Part shown: positions 6,571 to 13,141 of the stretch, one piece after another
Numbering within the stretch: the first letter of the stretch is position 1
Layout: each line of letters starts with the position of its first letter
NCBI GenBank assembly: GCA_051003795.1
Contig: JBPCKZ010000036.1
Location: forward strand, 1-13,141
Length of the DNA stretch: 13,141 bases
Direction of reading: 5' to 3'
DNA from: JALYXS01 sp051003795
GTDB taxonomy: Bacteria; Acidobacteriota; Terriglobia; Bryobacterales; Bryobacteraceae
The notes under the pieces: generated by a model
Told to the model about the DNA's origin: nothing
Database searches by the model: none
The model's input: only the letters and a program-made list of their open reading frames with translations
Translations under genes and position numbers: made by a program

Positions 6571-7773
6571 TTAGGGTGTTAACTCCCGCGAGAGCTTCGC
6601 ATATTTTTCGGCTGCCGCGGCGTCGTCCAATTTTGCGTAGATCCGGCTCGCGTGACCGAAAAAGCCGGAATCGCGAACGCCCACGGCAAGAACTTTATCG
6701 ATTTGCTTCCGCGCTTCGGCGTAATCGCCATTGGCGTAAAGCGCCCAGGCAAGCGCGTCCAACGTGCGGACATCCTGCCGTTTGGCCGCTTCCAGGCGCT
6801 CGATGCGGAGCGCCTCGGCCGGTTTCTTTCCGGCACCCGCGTAATAAAGGACCAGATCGCGGTTCGCATTCAACGGCTGGCCAATTTCCGCGCGCGCTCG
6901 TTGCTCGAAATCCGCGAAGGCATCCGCGGCAGCTTTGGTTTGTCCATCGCTTTCAAGCGCCTGCCCGAGTAGGTACAGATTTGCCGGCGCGGGCGAAAGC
7001 TTGCGCAGCAGCGCGACCGCATCCTTATATTTCGCTTGAGCCATGCGCACCCGCGCCAGAGTGTTAATGGCATACGGATAATCCGCGAATTGCGATAACG
7101 CATTCAGCGCCTGGGCTTCGGCGGCGGCCAGTTTCCCCATCCGCAGTTGCATGCGCGCCGCGCGAGTTAGAATCCAGGCGCGCTCTTCGGTGTCGTTCGC
7201 CGGAGATTTCAAATAGGCCGAAGTCATCAGGTCGATCGCCCCTTCCGGATCTCCGAACAGCTCGCGCAAAATCGCGCCGTGAAGCAGCGACTGCGGGTTA
7301 TTGGCGCGCAGATCGAGCATCCACTGGGCCGCAGGTTCGGCGTTCTTATAGTCGCCGAGCGCGATGTCGTTTTCCGCGATCAACGCGTAAACGCGCAAGT
7401 CGTCGCCCGAGCGTTTGTTTAATACCTTCGCTTCGGCCAAGGATTTGACGAACTCATGCTTGCCGAGCAGGACGGTTGCGTCCAATACTGCACCGTTGAA
7501 ATTTTCGGGGGAGAGCTGCAGGGATTTCTCTACCGCCACTTCCGCCCGATCGAAATAATTGGGATCGGAAGTTTCGCGGGCGCGGCTGATGAGAGCGGCG
7601 GCAAGTTCGTTATGGAGTTGGAACTCTCCCGGTTTAGCGGCAATTGCGGATTGCGCGGCGGCGATTCTTTGTTGCGCGGGAGAGAGGGAGGCGATGCGCT
7701 GAGGGGTAACGACGGTAGCGAGCAAAAAAAAAGAGAGGACGCCAAGCATGCGCTTTTGCGTCCTCTCCGTCAA
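6571..7773 (-). CDS. Exported tetratricopeptide-repeat protein
   Basis: The protein is about 400 residues and made almost entirely of helix-pair repeats. Segments such as FQLHNELAAALISRA, YFDRAEVAVEKSLQLSPEN, EFVKSLAEAKVLNKRSG, DYKNAEPAAQWMLDLRANNP, AAAEAQALNALSQF, KYKDAVALLRKLSP and RTLDALAWALYANGDYAEARKQIDKVL show the small-large TPR pattern. An N-terminal hydrophobic stretch (about residues 9-24, MLGVLSFFLLATVV) is a signal peptide or anchor, so the repeats probably act in the periplasm as a protein-interaction scaffold. The longest start is TTG 7771-7773, preceded by GGAG. The in-frame ATG 7747-7749, eight codons later, gives 392 residues and is equally possible. It lies 21 nt after the DUF4331 gene and 4 nt before the propeller gene, within the same operon. 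A run of nine T sits inside the signal peptide codons. No specific function can be assigned. Confidence 0.8.
   Translation of the reverse strand: MTERTQKRMLGVLSFFLLATVVTPQRIASLSPAQQRIAAAQSAIAAKPGEFQLHNELAAALISRARETSDPNYFDRAEVAVEKSLQLSPENFNGAVLDATVLLGKHEFVKSLAEAKVLNKRSGDDLRVYALIAENDIALGDYKNAEPAAQWMLDLRANNPQSLLHGAILRELFGDPEGAIDLMTSAYLKSPANDTEERAWILTRAARMQLRMGKLAAAEAQALNALSQFADYPYAINTLARVRMAQAKYKDAVALLRKLSPAPANLYLLGQALESDGQTKAAADAFADFEQRARAEIGQPLNANRDLVLYYAGAGKKPAEALRIERLEAAKRQDVRTLDALAWALYANGDYAEARKQIDKVLAVGVRDSGFFGHASRIYAKLDDAAAAEKYAKLSRELTP
7724..7732 (-). repeat. Homopolymer of nine T (coding strand) in the TPR signal-peptide codons
   Basis: Nine A on the plus strand, hence nine T on the coding strand, encode part of SFFLL near the start of the TPR gene. 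Slippage by one base would abolish the protein almost from its beginning. It is the longest homopolymer I noticed in the window. Confidence 0.85.
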
Positions 7774-7794
7774 GGTTTCTCCGATTCTAACCGG

Positions 7795-9387
7795 TTATGG
7801 CGCGCAAGCCGGACCGGCGTTCATGGTGCAACCCGGTTCGCTTGGATCGATATGCCGGCGGTCGCGTCCGCTCTGCGCGAAGGCCGCATAGGGGAACACT
7901 TCCTGATAAGGCACGTCGTTGGTATTCACGCCATCTCCAATTCTAGGGACGCTGGTTCCGAGGAACGCCGCGCCGGTGGAATCCTTGCAAGCGGCGGTGA
8001 TCCCGCAGAGCACGCCGGCTACGGCGCGCGCCGAGATATCCGTTACGTCGTCGGAAACGCGGCGGCCATTCGGGTAGCCGGCGGCATCGCCCGCTAGAAC
8101 ACCCAGACGCTTACGGCTGGCCATGGGAGTCGCGGGGATACCGGTGTTCAGCCGGAGAAGATCCGCGATCGGACCGGTGGGCGTGCCCGTCAATACGGCC
8201 GGGAAACCCGGGAAGTATTGCACGAGCGGAAGCAGATCGAGCCGCGGCGGGGCCGGTATATTGATTCCGTACACCGCGTTGAACACGCGCGCCAACAGTG
8301 GGTCAAGGTCGAAACTCGCAAACTGGCTGTCGTTTACGGGCTCGCTCATGCTCCAGAGATCCTTGGTTCCGATGCCAATGATCAATTCATTGATGAGGGG
8401 ATTGGCCATGCGCTGAATCTGGCTGAACGAACCGGCGCTCTGCGACGGGAATGGAGCGCGGCGGATCTGCACGCGGGCGCGTGAGGTGGTGCCCCAGGCG
8501 CCGATGGTGGCCTGCGGGCTGGTGGGCGGATTTACCGCGCCATTGCTGGTGAGCATCGCGATCGGAACTTCGAGCGCAATGGTGTTCACGTTGTATCCGG
8601 AGACCGTGTCGGAAGCGACATTGACGTTGTCCGCGGCATCCTGAGCGGCGGTGAGAACGCCTCCGCCAACTGCGGCGCGGAAGTTCAGGCTGTCAAACGC
8701 CGCGCCCAGATCGATATAGAAGGGGTCGTCGACGGTTCCGGCAAACACGCGCATGCCGTTGCCGAGACTATAGATGCCCTGAGTAGCGAGAGCCGGATAA
8801 TTCGGCATCGTGCGCGGGCCTACGTTGGTCGGAACGGCAAAAAGCGGGCTGCCCGTCGAATTCGTCAAAAGCGTGCGGACGCCATTCTTTACCATCGTGA
8901 TCGTGTAGCTCTGGCGCAGGTTCAAGCCTTGTGAGCCGGGGCCGTCCAAGGCGGTGATCGCTGGAGGAACGATAGGCGTACCAGGGCCGAGCGGGGCGGG
9001 GGCATTAGCCGGAGCGTTAATTCCATTTCCCGCGCCCACATAGGCCGTGAATACGCCGGGCGCGCGGAATTCGGTCGTGAAACGGAACTCGAACACAACG
9101 TTTTGGGCGCTGCTCATGGTGTTGTCGACGCGGATGGCGTAAAGGATATCCGGATCGAACGGGAAATAGGTCGGTCCGTTCGCCGGTTCGAGTAGCGGGT
9201 CCACATTCAACAGAAATGTTACTTTACTGGGGTCGTTATAGCTGACAAACGCGTAGAAATCCGTGATGTCGGCTGCTCGGTCGAGTGCCGTGATTGGTGC
9301 TTCACGGTGGCTCGCCGCAAACGTTGTCATCGGCGCGATCGTTAAGGCCGTTACGATCGACGCCAGTATCGGCTTTGATTTGTTCAT
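7795..9387 (-). CDS. DUF4331 family exported protein
   Basis: The 530-residue product begins with a signal peptide (MNKSKPILASIVTALTIAPM, cleavage near TFA-A). It then shows the family hallmark ASHREAP (25-31) and DRAADITDFYAFV (36-48), followed by FPFDPDILYAIRVDN. The C-terminal part has GRRVSDDVTDISARAVAG (from 441) and GDGVNTNDVPYQEVFPY, also typical. Several late Cys (in VLCGITAAC and in the last 15 residues) may form disulfides, as fits an exported protein. The biochemical function of DUF4331 is not established. I chose ATG 9385-9387 because AAGGAG precedes it and the signal peptide starts there. The 30 codons further upstream in the same frame overlap the end of the PEP-CTERM gene and look non-coding. 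The TPR gene follows after 21 nt. My recollection that DUF4331 genes often neighbour TPR genes supports a functional pair but is unchecked. Confidence 0.9.
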   Translation of the reverse strand: MNKSKPILASIVTALTIAPMTTFAASHREAPITALDRAADITDFYAFVSYNDPSKVTFLLNVDPLLEPANGPTYFPFDPDILYAIRVDNTMSSAQNVVFEFRFTTEFRAPGVFTAYVGAGNGINAPANAPAPLGPGTPIVPPAITALDGPGSQGLNLRQSYTITMVKNGVRTLLTNSTGSPLFAVPTNVGPRTMPNYPALATQGIYSLGNGMRVFAGTVDDPFYIDLGAAFDSLNFRAAVGGGVLTAAQDAADNVNVASDTVSGYNVNTIALEVPIAMLTSNGAVNPPTSPQATIGAWGTTSRARVQIRRAPFPSQSAGSFSQIQRMANPLINELIIGIGTKDLWSMSEPVNDSQFASFDLDPLLARVFNAVYGINIPAPPRLDLLPLVQYFPGFPAVLTGTPTGPIADLLRLNTGIPATPMASRKRLGVLAGDAAGYPNGRRVSDDVTDISARAVAGVLCGITAACKDSTGAAFLGTSVPRIGDGVNTNDVPYQEVFPYAAFAQSGRDRRHIDPSEPGCTMNAGPACAP

Positions 9388-9419
9388 GGGCTCCTTTTTC
9401 TTATTTTGAAAAATCCAGA

Positions 9420-10139
9420 CTACCCTTTCGAGCCAAGCCGGCCAGCAACCCGGCGACGCAATAATCCAACTCCGCACAAACCGGCGGACAACAACAACAT
9501 AGTGGACGGCTCGGGCACTGTCGTCCCGCCCGTTGCCGTGAAATTGTTCGTGAACGTGCCGATCGAGGCGCTGCCCGTGCCGCCAGGGTCGGCCACAAAG
9601 TCATCCTGCACGCGAACATTGGAAACCGCGGCAAATGTCGCCTGATTCGTACCCTGCGAAAATCCAGAAACGACGACGGTTGCCAAACCCGTGGGAGGAC
9701 CCGTGCTGCATCCCGTCAGCGTGCCAGCCGTGAAGTTACCTCCGAGGCAAAGATGCTCGAGGCCACTGGCGGTCCCGTTTCCCGCCGCCGTTGCGTTGGC
9801 CATCGTGAGAGTAGCGCCCGTAATCGAACCGCTAGAGAGGTTATACCCGAATAGAATTTCCTGGGGAGATCCGGATGCGTTTACGTTCAGTCCAAATTGC
9901 AGACCCGGGCTGTTCGGCATGTTCAAAGGGGTGATTGTGACCGCGCTGGGCGCAATCGCGGTCGAGCCGGTCGGAAGCCCCAACGTCGAAAAATTATTAA
10001 CGGTGCTGGTACCGACCATGCAACCGCCCGCGGCAAGCGCTATGTAATTGGCAAGGTTATCGGTCATGCAAATCTGCGCGGCCGAACCTGAAAATGGAAC
10101 TGCAATATAAACGGTAACGAGTACCAAAAGGTTTTTCAT
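9420..10139 (-). CDS. PEP-CTERM sorting domain surface protein
   Basis: The 239-residue protein has a signal peptide (MKNLLVLVTVYIAVPFSGSA) and a middle of about 185 residues rich in Gly, Thr, Ser, Asn and Ala with an all-beta look. Its C-terminal sorting signal is VPEP (208-211), then a hydrophobic helix (STMLLLSAGLCGVGLL) and an Arg cluster RRR. In known systems exosortase/EpsH recognises this tripartite tail and releases or anchors the protein at the surface in exopolysaccharide-producing bacteria. No exosortase gene is in the window. Four Cys in the body (two near QICM and GGCM, two in LCLGG and TGCS) may pair. The tail continues nine residues past RRR, longer than usual. ATG 10137-10139 is chosen because GAAGGA lies 9 nt upstream. 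The in-frame TTG three codons earlier would abut that site. It is the first gene of the minus-strand operon, 32 nt before the DUF4331 gene. Confidence 0.88.
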   Translation of the reverse strand: MKNLLVLVTVYIAVPFSGSAAQICMTDNLANYIALAAGGCMVGTSTVNNFSTLGLPTGSTAIAPSAVTITPLNMPNSPGLQFGLNVNASGSPQEILFGYNLSSGSITGATLTMANATAAGNGTASGLEHLCLGGNFTAGTLTGCSTGPPTGLATVVVSGFSQGTNQATFAAVSNVRVQDDFVADPGGTGSASIGTFTNNFTATGGTTVPEPSTMLLLSAGLCGVGLLRRRVAGRLGSKG

Positions 10140-10287
10140 CGATAGCAATCCTTCAAACGAGCGTAGATCCTTCTGAGTTTTCTACGAGAGTGAAATGAAA
10201 GTAGATGTTACGTCAGTAAGATTCTGTACATCTTGCGCGATCATGCGGGGACACGAAAACGGCCTACGTTAAGATGTTGAGCAGCCG
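10140..10287. promoter_or_regulatory. Divergent intergenic region between the PEP-CTERM operon and cdaA
   Basis: These 148 bp must hold the promoters of both divergent operons. For the plus strand, GGGACA (10248-10253) and TAAGAT (10270-10275) are 16 nt apart and match the sigma-70 boxes at 4 of 6 positions each. This would give a very short leader before the cdaA ATG, so it is only a candidate. For the minus strand I see no convincing pair of boxes. Three GTAGA half-sites lie in alternating orientation: GTAGA 10163-10167, TCTAC 10181-10185 and GTAGA 10201-10205. They could be an operator upstream of the PEP-CTERM gene. No riboswitch or small RNA was recognised. Confidence 0.45.
10149..10154 (-). 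promoter_or_regulatory. Shine-Dalgarno of the PEP-CTERM gene
   Basis: GAAGGA on the minus strand ends 9 nt before ATG 10137-10139 and decides in favour of that start over an upstream TTG. Confidence 0.65.
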
Positions 10288-11127
10288 ATGCCGTCCATAT
10301 TCACTTCCGGATCCGCTTACACCCTACCTCCGTTTACGTTAACCTCCCTAATCGATATCCTTGCCGTCGCATTCCTGATTTACCAACTCCTTCTGATCGT
10401 CCGCGGCACGCGCGCCGCCCACATTCTGATCGGAATCTCGACGGTTATTCTGGTATACGGAATATCGGTGTGGGCTGGATTGGACGCGTTGCGGTCGATG
10501 TTGTCCTACATCGTTCCTTATACGGCCATCGCGGTAATTATTCTGTTTCAATCGGAATTCCGCCGCACCCTGGCCCGCATTGGACGCAAGCGGTGGCTGG
10601 GCGGCGGCTTCCAACGTCCCGAGGCGTTGGACGAGATCCTTTTAGCGATGAACACGCTGGCCCAGGAAAAAACCGGCGCGATCATCGTGCTTGAGCGGGA
10701 CATCGGGCTGCGGACCTTTGTCGAAAGCGGCGTTCGCCTCGACGCGCAGATCTCGCGCGATCTGTTATTGGCCGTTTTCCGTCCGGGTGGGGCGCTCCAT
10801 GACGGGGCCGTCATTATTCAAAAGGACCGGATCAGCGCCGCCGCCTGCTTCCTCCCGTTGAGCACCAATCCGGCGATTGCCGGGAACTTCGGAACTCGGC
10901 ACCGGGCCGGCATTGGCATAACGGAGGAGACGGACTGCCTGTCGCTGCTGGTATCGGAAGAAACCGGCTATATGTCGATCGCCGCTTTTGGCGAGTTGTA
11001 CTCGAATTTAACTTTGAAGCAGGTCGATGAGCGGGTTAACCGGCACTTCGGCGTCGGCAAGTACAAGTCCGGGCGGGAAGAGGCGGCCCCCAAGCGGGTG
11101 GAACCGGAAAAGGCGGTGGGCGCATGA
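10288..11127 (+). CDS. cdaA: Diadenylate cyclase CdaA (c-di-AMP synthase)
   Basis: CdaA condenses two ATP to cyclic di-AMP at the membrane. The 279-residue protein has three N-terminal transmembrane helices (about 20-38, 44-62, 69-88), a basic stretch (FRRTLARIGRKRW) and the DAC domain (about 110-240). The catalytic motifs are intact: GGALHDGAVII with DGA at 172-174, and GTRHRAGIGITEETD with RHR at 204-206. SLLVSEETGYMSIA, which belongs to the same fold, follows. Length and architecture are normal for CdaA/DacA. The ATG at 10288 begins just before the first helix. Its ribosome binding site is weak. The 3' end overlaps cdaR by 4 nt (ATGA), so translation of the two is coupled. c-di-AMP generally governs potassium and osmotic balance and cell-wall integrity. 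That role is known from Firmicutes and only inferred for this organism. Confidence 0.95.
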   Translation: MPSIFTSGSAYTLPPFTLTSLIDILAVAFLIYQLLLIVRGTRAAHILIGISTVILVYGISVWAGLDALRSMLSYIVPYTAIAVIILFQSEFRRTLARIGRKRWLGGGFQRPEALDEILLAMNTLAQEKTGAIIVLERDIGLRTFVESGVRLDAQISRDLLLAVFRPGGALHDGAVIIQKDRISAAACFLPLSTNPAIAGNFGTRHRAGIGITEETDCLSLLVSEETGYMSIAAFGELYSNLTLKQVDERVNRHFGVGKYKSGREEAAPKRVEPEKAVGA

Positions 11128-11780
11128 AGCTCCTTACCGCTAACCTCGGCTGGAAGCTGCTCTCGCTGGCGCTCGCCGTCGCGATCTGGCTCGGTGTCGC
11201 GAGCGAGCCTGAAATGTCCACCATTGTCAGCGTTCCGGTCGAGTACAAAGACTCTCCGGCGGACCTCGACATCAGCTCGCGAATCGTCGATTCGGTTAAC
11301 CTCGAGACGCGCGGCCCGTCGGGGAGGCTCGCCGAGATTCGCGCTTCCAAGCTTGCGGTCATTCTCGACTTCTCGAAAGTGCTTTACCCCGGTGAGCGGA
11401 CCTTCACCATCGGCCACGCAAACACAAATCTGCCGCGCGGCGTCCGGCTGGTGCGCGCGATTCCGGCGCAGCTCCGTTTCGATTTCGAACACCGCGCGAC
11501 CCGAAGCGTTCCCGTCCTGATCCGCTTCTCCGGCAAGCTCCCTTCCGGCTTGCGGTTGGGCGATGTGCGAGCCGTGCCGGACACGCTCCGCATCGTGGGA
11601 CCCGAAACGCGCGTGAACCGCGTAACTTCCGTCGCGACCGACCCGGTTTATCTTGGCTCGGTGACCAAAGACGGCGATTTCCGCGTTTCCGCTTTTGTCG
11701 ACGAGCCACAGGTGCGGTTCTTCGATTCCCCCGAGGTCACTCTGAAGTTTCACGTCGCGAAATCCGGTACCCTCAAGTGA
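11124..11780 (+). CDS. cdaR: CdaR-type YbbR-domain membrane protein, regulator of CdaA
   Basis: This 218-residue protein has a single N-terminal transmembrane segment (about 9-26, GWKLLSLALAVAIWLGVA), the standard beginning of YbbR proteins, and an extracytoplasmic part with two YbbR-like repeats. The first spans about 35-115 (VSVPVEYKDSPADLDI, VNLETRGPSGRLAEI, LDFSKVLYPGERTF, GVRLVRAIPAQLRF). The second spans about 120-210 (SVPVLIRFSGKLPSGLRLG, PDTLRIVGPETRVNRV, FRVSAFVDEPQVRF). In Firmicutes CdaR binds CdaA and modulates c-di-AMP synthesis. Here that is inferred from position and domain. The protein is shorter than the Bacillus form, which has four YbbR repeats. It overlaps cdaA by 4 nt and ends 5 nt before the preferred glmM start, so the three genes form a tight operon. 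Confidence 0.9.
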   Translation: MKLLTANLGWKLLSLALAVAIWLGVASEPEMSTIVSVPVEYKDSPADLDISSRIVDSVNLETRGPSGRLAEIRASKLAVILDFSKVLYPGERTFTIGHANTNLPRGVRLVRAIPAQLRFDFEHRATRSVPVLIRFSGKLPSGLRLGDVRAVPDTLRIVGPETRVNRVTSVATDPVYLGSVTKDGDFRVSAFVDEPQVRFFDSPEVTLKFHVAKSGTLK

Positions 11781-11785
11781 TACCA

Positions 11786-13111
11786 ATGGCGAAACAACTA
11801 TTCGGCACGGATGGAATCCGCGGCGTGGCGGGAGAACCTCCGCTCGATCGACGGACCGTCTTTGCGTTCGGGCGTGCGCTTGGAAAGGATTTAAAGCAAG
11901 GCGAAGTGCTCATCGGCATGGATACCCGTGAATCGGGGCCATGGATCGCCGCTCAGGTGGCCGCCGGTTTGGGATTCGAAGGCATTCGAACCCGTTTCGC
12001 CGGGATCGTCACCACTCCCGGAGTTGCCTACCTCACGCGTTCCCGGGCGTTCGCGGCGGGAGTCATGATTTCGGCCTCCCACAACCCATATCGGGATAAC
12101 GGCCTCAAAGTATTCGCCGCCTCCGGCTTCAAGCTGCCGGACGATGAAGAGCATTTGATCGAGCAGGAAATCTTCCGGCTGCTCCCACCCGGGGAGGTGC
12201 CCGATGCCCCGGCGCTGGCGATCGATCCCGGCCTCGACCGCCAATATTGCGATTTCCTGCTATCCACGCTCTCCGTCCCGCTCACCGGCATGCGGCTGGT
12301 GCTTGACTGCGGAAACGGAGCCGCGTCCCATCTGGCGCCGGAGCTATTTCGAAGAGCGGGCGCTAATGTAGTCGCGATCCATGCGCGGCCGGATGGCCGC
12401 AACATCAATCTCGATTGCGGCGCGCTCCATGCCGGGGGCCTTCAGGAAGCTGTCTTGCAGCACCGCGCCGACGCAGGCGTGGCCTTCGATGGCGATGCCG
12501 ACCGCGCCATGCTGGTTTCCGGCAGCGGCAAGATTGTCGATGGAGATGCCATGCTGCTGATCGCCGCCCGCAGCTTGAAAGCGGCCGGGCATCTAAAGGG
12601 CAATACCGTCGTCTCAACCGTGATGGCCAATCTGGGCCTCGAGAAAGCTCTCGATCGCGAGGGTATTCGCATGATGCGCACGCCGGTGGGCGATAAGTAC
12701 GTGCTCGAAGAGATGGAGCGATTGGGCGCGGTGCTTGGGGGTGAACAATCGGGCCACGTGATCTTCCGCGAATCGGCCACCACGGGCGACGGCATGCTCA
12801 CCGCCTTGCGTATTTTCGAAATTGCCCGCCGCGCGGATTCCGATCTCGATCGATTGACGCAAGATCTCGACATATACCCGCAGAAATTGGTCAATGTGCG
12901 CGTGCGCCGCCGGGAAACGCTCGAAAATCTTCCCTCGGTCGCCCGGGAAATCGCCAACGCCAACGAGTCGCTCGACGGAACGGGACGCGTGCTGGTGCGC
13001 TTCTCGGGAACCGAACCGCTGGCGCGCGTGATGGTGGAAGCGCGCGATGCGAGGCACGTGGACGAATTCACCGGACGAATTGCCGCTGCAATTCTCGCGG
13101 AATTGGGATAG
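11786..13111 (+). CDS. glmM: Phosphoglucosamine mutase GlmM
   Basis: GlmM converts glucosamine-6-phosphate to glucosamine-1-phosphate in the cytoplasm, on the way to UDP-GlcNAc, peptidoglycan and other envelope glycans. The 441-residue protein has all four alpha-D-phosphohexomutase domains and landmarks. These are FGTDGIRGVAGE at the start, the phosphoserine loop ISASHNP with S98, the metal loop DGDADR (235-240), the sugar-binding loop GGEQSGH (318-324) and the phosphate-binding loop RFSGTEP (405-411). The ATG at 11786 gives the usual family start MAKQLFGTDG. A GTG at 11777, three codons earlier and overlapping the cdaR stop, is also possible and would suit translational coupling. The gene is third after cdaA and cdaR, an order conserved in Firmicutes, where CdaA and GlmM also interact physically. 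Nothing in the sequence looks defective. Confidence 0.96.
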   Translation: MAKQLFGTDGIRGVAGEPPLDRRTVFAFGRALGKDLKQGEVLIGMDTRESGPWIAAQVAAGLGFEGIRTRFAGIVTTPGVAYLTRSRAFAAGVMISASHNPYRDNGLKVFAASGFKLPDDEEHLIEQEIFRLLPPGEVPDAPALAIDPGLDRQYCDFLLSTLSVPLTGMRLVLDCGNGAASHLAPELFRRAGANVVAIHARPDGRNINLDCGALHAGGLQEAVLQHRADAGVAFDGDADRAMLVSGSGKIVDGDAMLLIAARSLKAAGHLKGNTVVSTVMANLGLEKALDREGIRMMRTPVGDKYVLEEMERLGAVLGGEQSGHVIFRESATTGDGMLTALRIFEIARRADSDLDRLTQDLDIYPQKLVNVRVRRRETLENLPSVAREIANANESLDGTGRVLVRFSGTEPLARVMVEARDARHVDEFTGRIAAAILAELG

Positions 13112-13120
13112 AACGGTATC

Positions 13121-13141
13121 ATGCGTTTCTTGCTTGCGTTT
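13121..13141 (+). CDS. Start of a further gene, cut by the window edge
   Basis: An ATG 9 nt after the glmM stop opens a frame reading MRFLLAF to the edge. The Arg followed by hydrophobic residues looks like the beginning of a signal peptide or membrane segment. The spacing suggests a fourth member of the cdaA operon. Only seven codons are visible, with no strong ribosome binding site, so the call is tentative. Confidence 0.4.

Noticed and set aside
9388..9419. Terminator between the PEP-CTERM and DUF4331 genes
   Set aside because: The only symmetry is an A/T-rich TTTTC-AAAA stretch with no GC stem, so readthrough into the DUF4331 gene is more likely.
9388..9477. Upstream extension of the DUF4331 gene to 9477
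   Set aside because: The extra 30 residues overlap the PEP-CTERM gene and precede a good ribosome binding site followed by a clean signal peptide at 9387.
10140..10287. c-di-AMP (ydaO-type) riboswitch or other structured RNA in the divergent region
   Set aside because: No conserved stems could be recognised by eye, and 148 bp shared by two promoters leaves little room.
1..13141. CRISPR arrays, tRNA or rRNA genes, insertion sequences
   Set aside because: No regularly spaced direct repeats, cloverleaf patterns, rRNA signatures or transposase motifs were seen on either strand.

Overview
The window reads like high-GC chromosomal DNA from an Acidobacteriota member, most likely the Bryobacterales/Solibacter group. 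This is an inference from gene content. The clues are a PEP-CTERM protein, a DUF4331 protein, a BACON-type exported protein, a DUF3300/DUF2950 pair, and a cdaA-cdaR-glmM operon with acidobacterial-looking sequences. No database search was possible.

Layout. Positions 1-185 hold no complete gene. Positions 186-671 (+) carry the 3' part of an NmrA-like NAD(P)-binding oxidoreductase that lacks its Rossmann N-terminus, so it is a remnant. From 706 to 10139 every gene lies on the minus strand. In transcription order they are: a PEP-CTERM surface protein (9420-10139), a DUF4331 protein (7795-9387), an exported TPR protein (6571-7773), an 831-residue exported protein with Ig-like/BACON domains and a six-repeat beta-propeller (4071-6566), a GH5 beta-mannanase-like enzyme (2970-4070), a DUF3300 protein (1604-2905), and a DUF2950 protein (706-1601) broken by a one-base frameshift. 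The first five are 0-32 nt apart and look like one operon. The last two are 2 nt apart and form a second unit after a 64-nt gap. From 10288 to 13111 (+) lies cdaA-cdaR-glmM with overlapping or nearly touching genes. Another gene probably begins at 13121.

How they may work together. The minus-strand genes nearly all encode exported proteins. The set suggests a cell-surface or periplasmic glycan module: a sorted surface protein, a lectin-like propeller, a mannanase and a TPR scaffold. The plus-strand operon joins c-di-AMP synthesis and its membrane partner to the phosphoglucosamine mutase of peptidoglycan precursor synthesis, an arrangement well known in Firmicutes. A 148-bp intergenic region (10140-10287) separates the two divergent operons.

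The strongest unusual signal is at 4068-4073. The propeller gene ends in TAA and the mannanase ATG follows immediately in the same reading frame. The mannanase has no signal peptide of its own and no visible ribosome binding site. The pair looks like one secreted lectin-mannanase split by a single stop codon, or like a readthrough or reinitiation arrangement.
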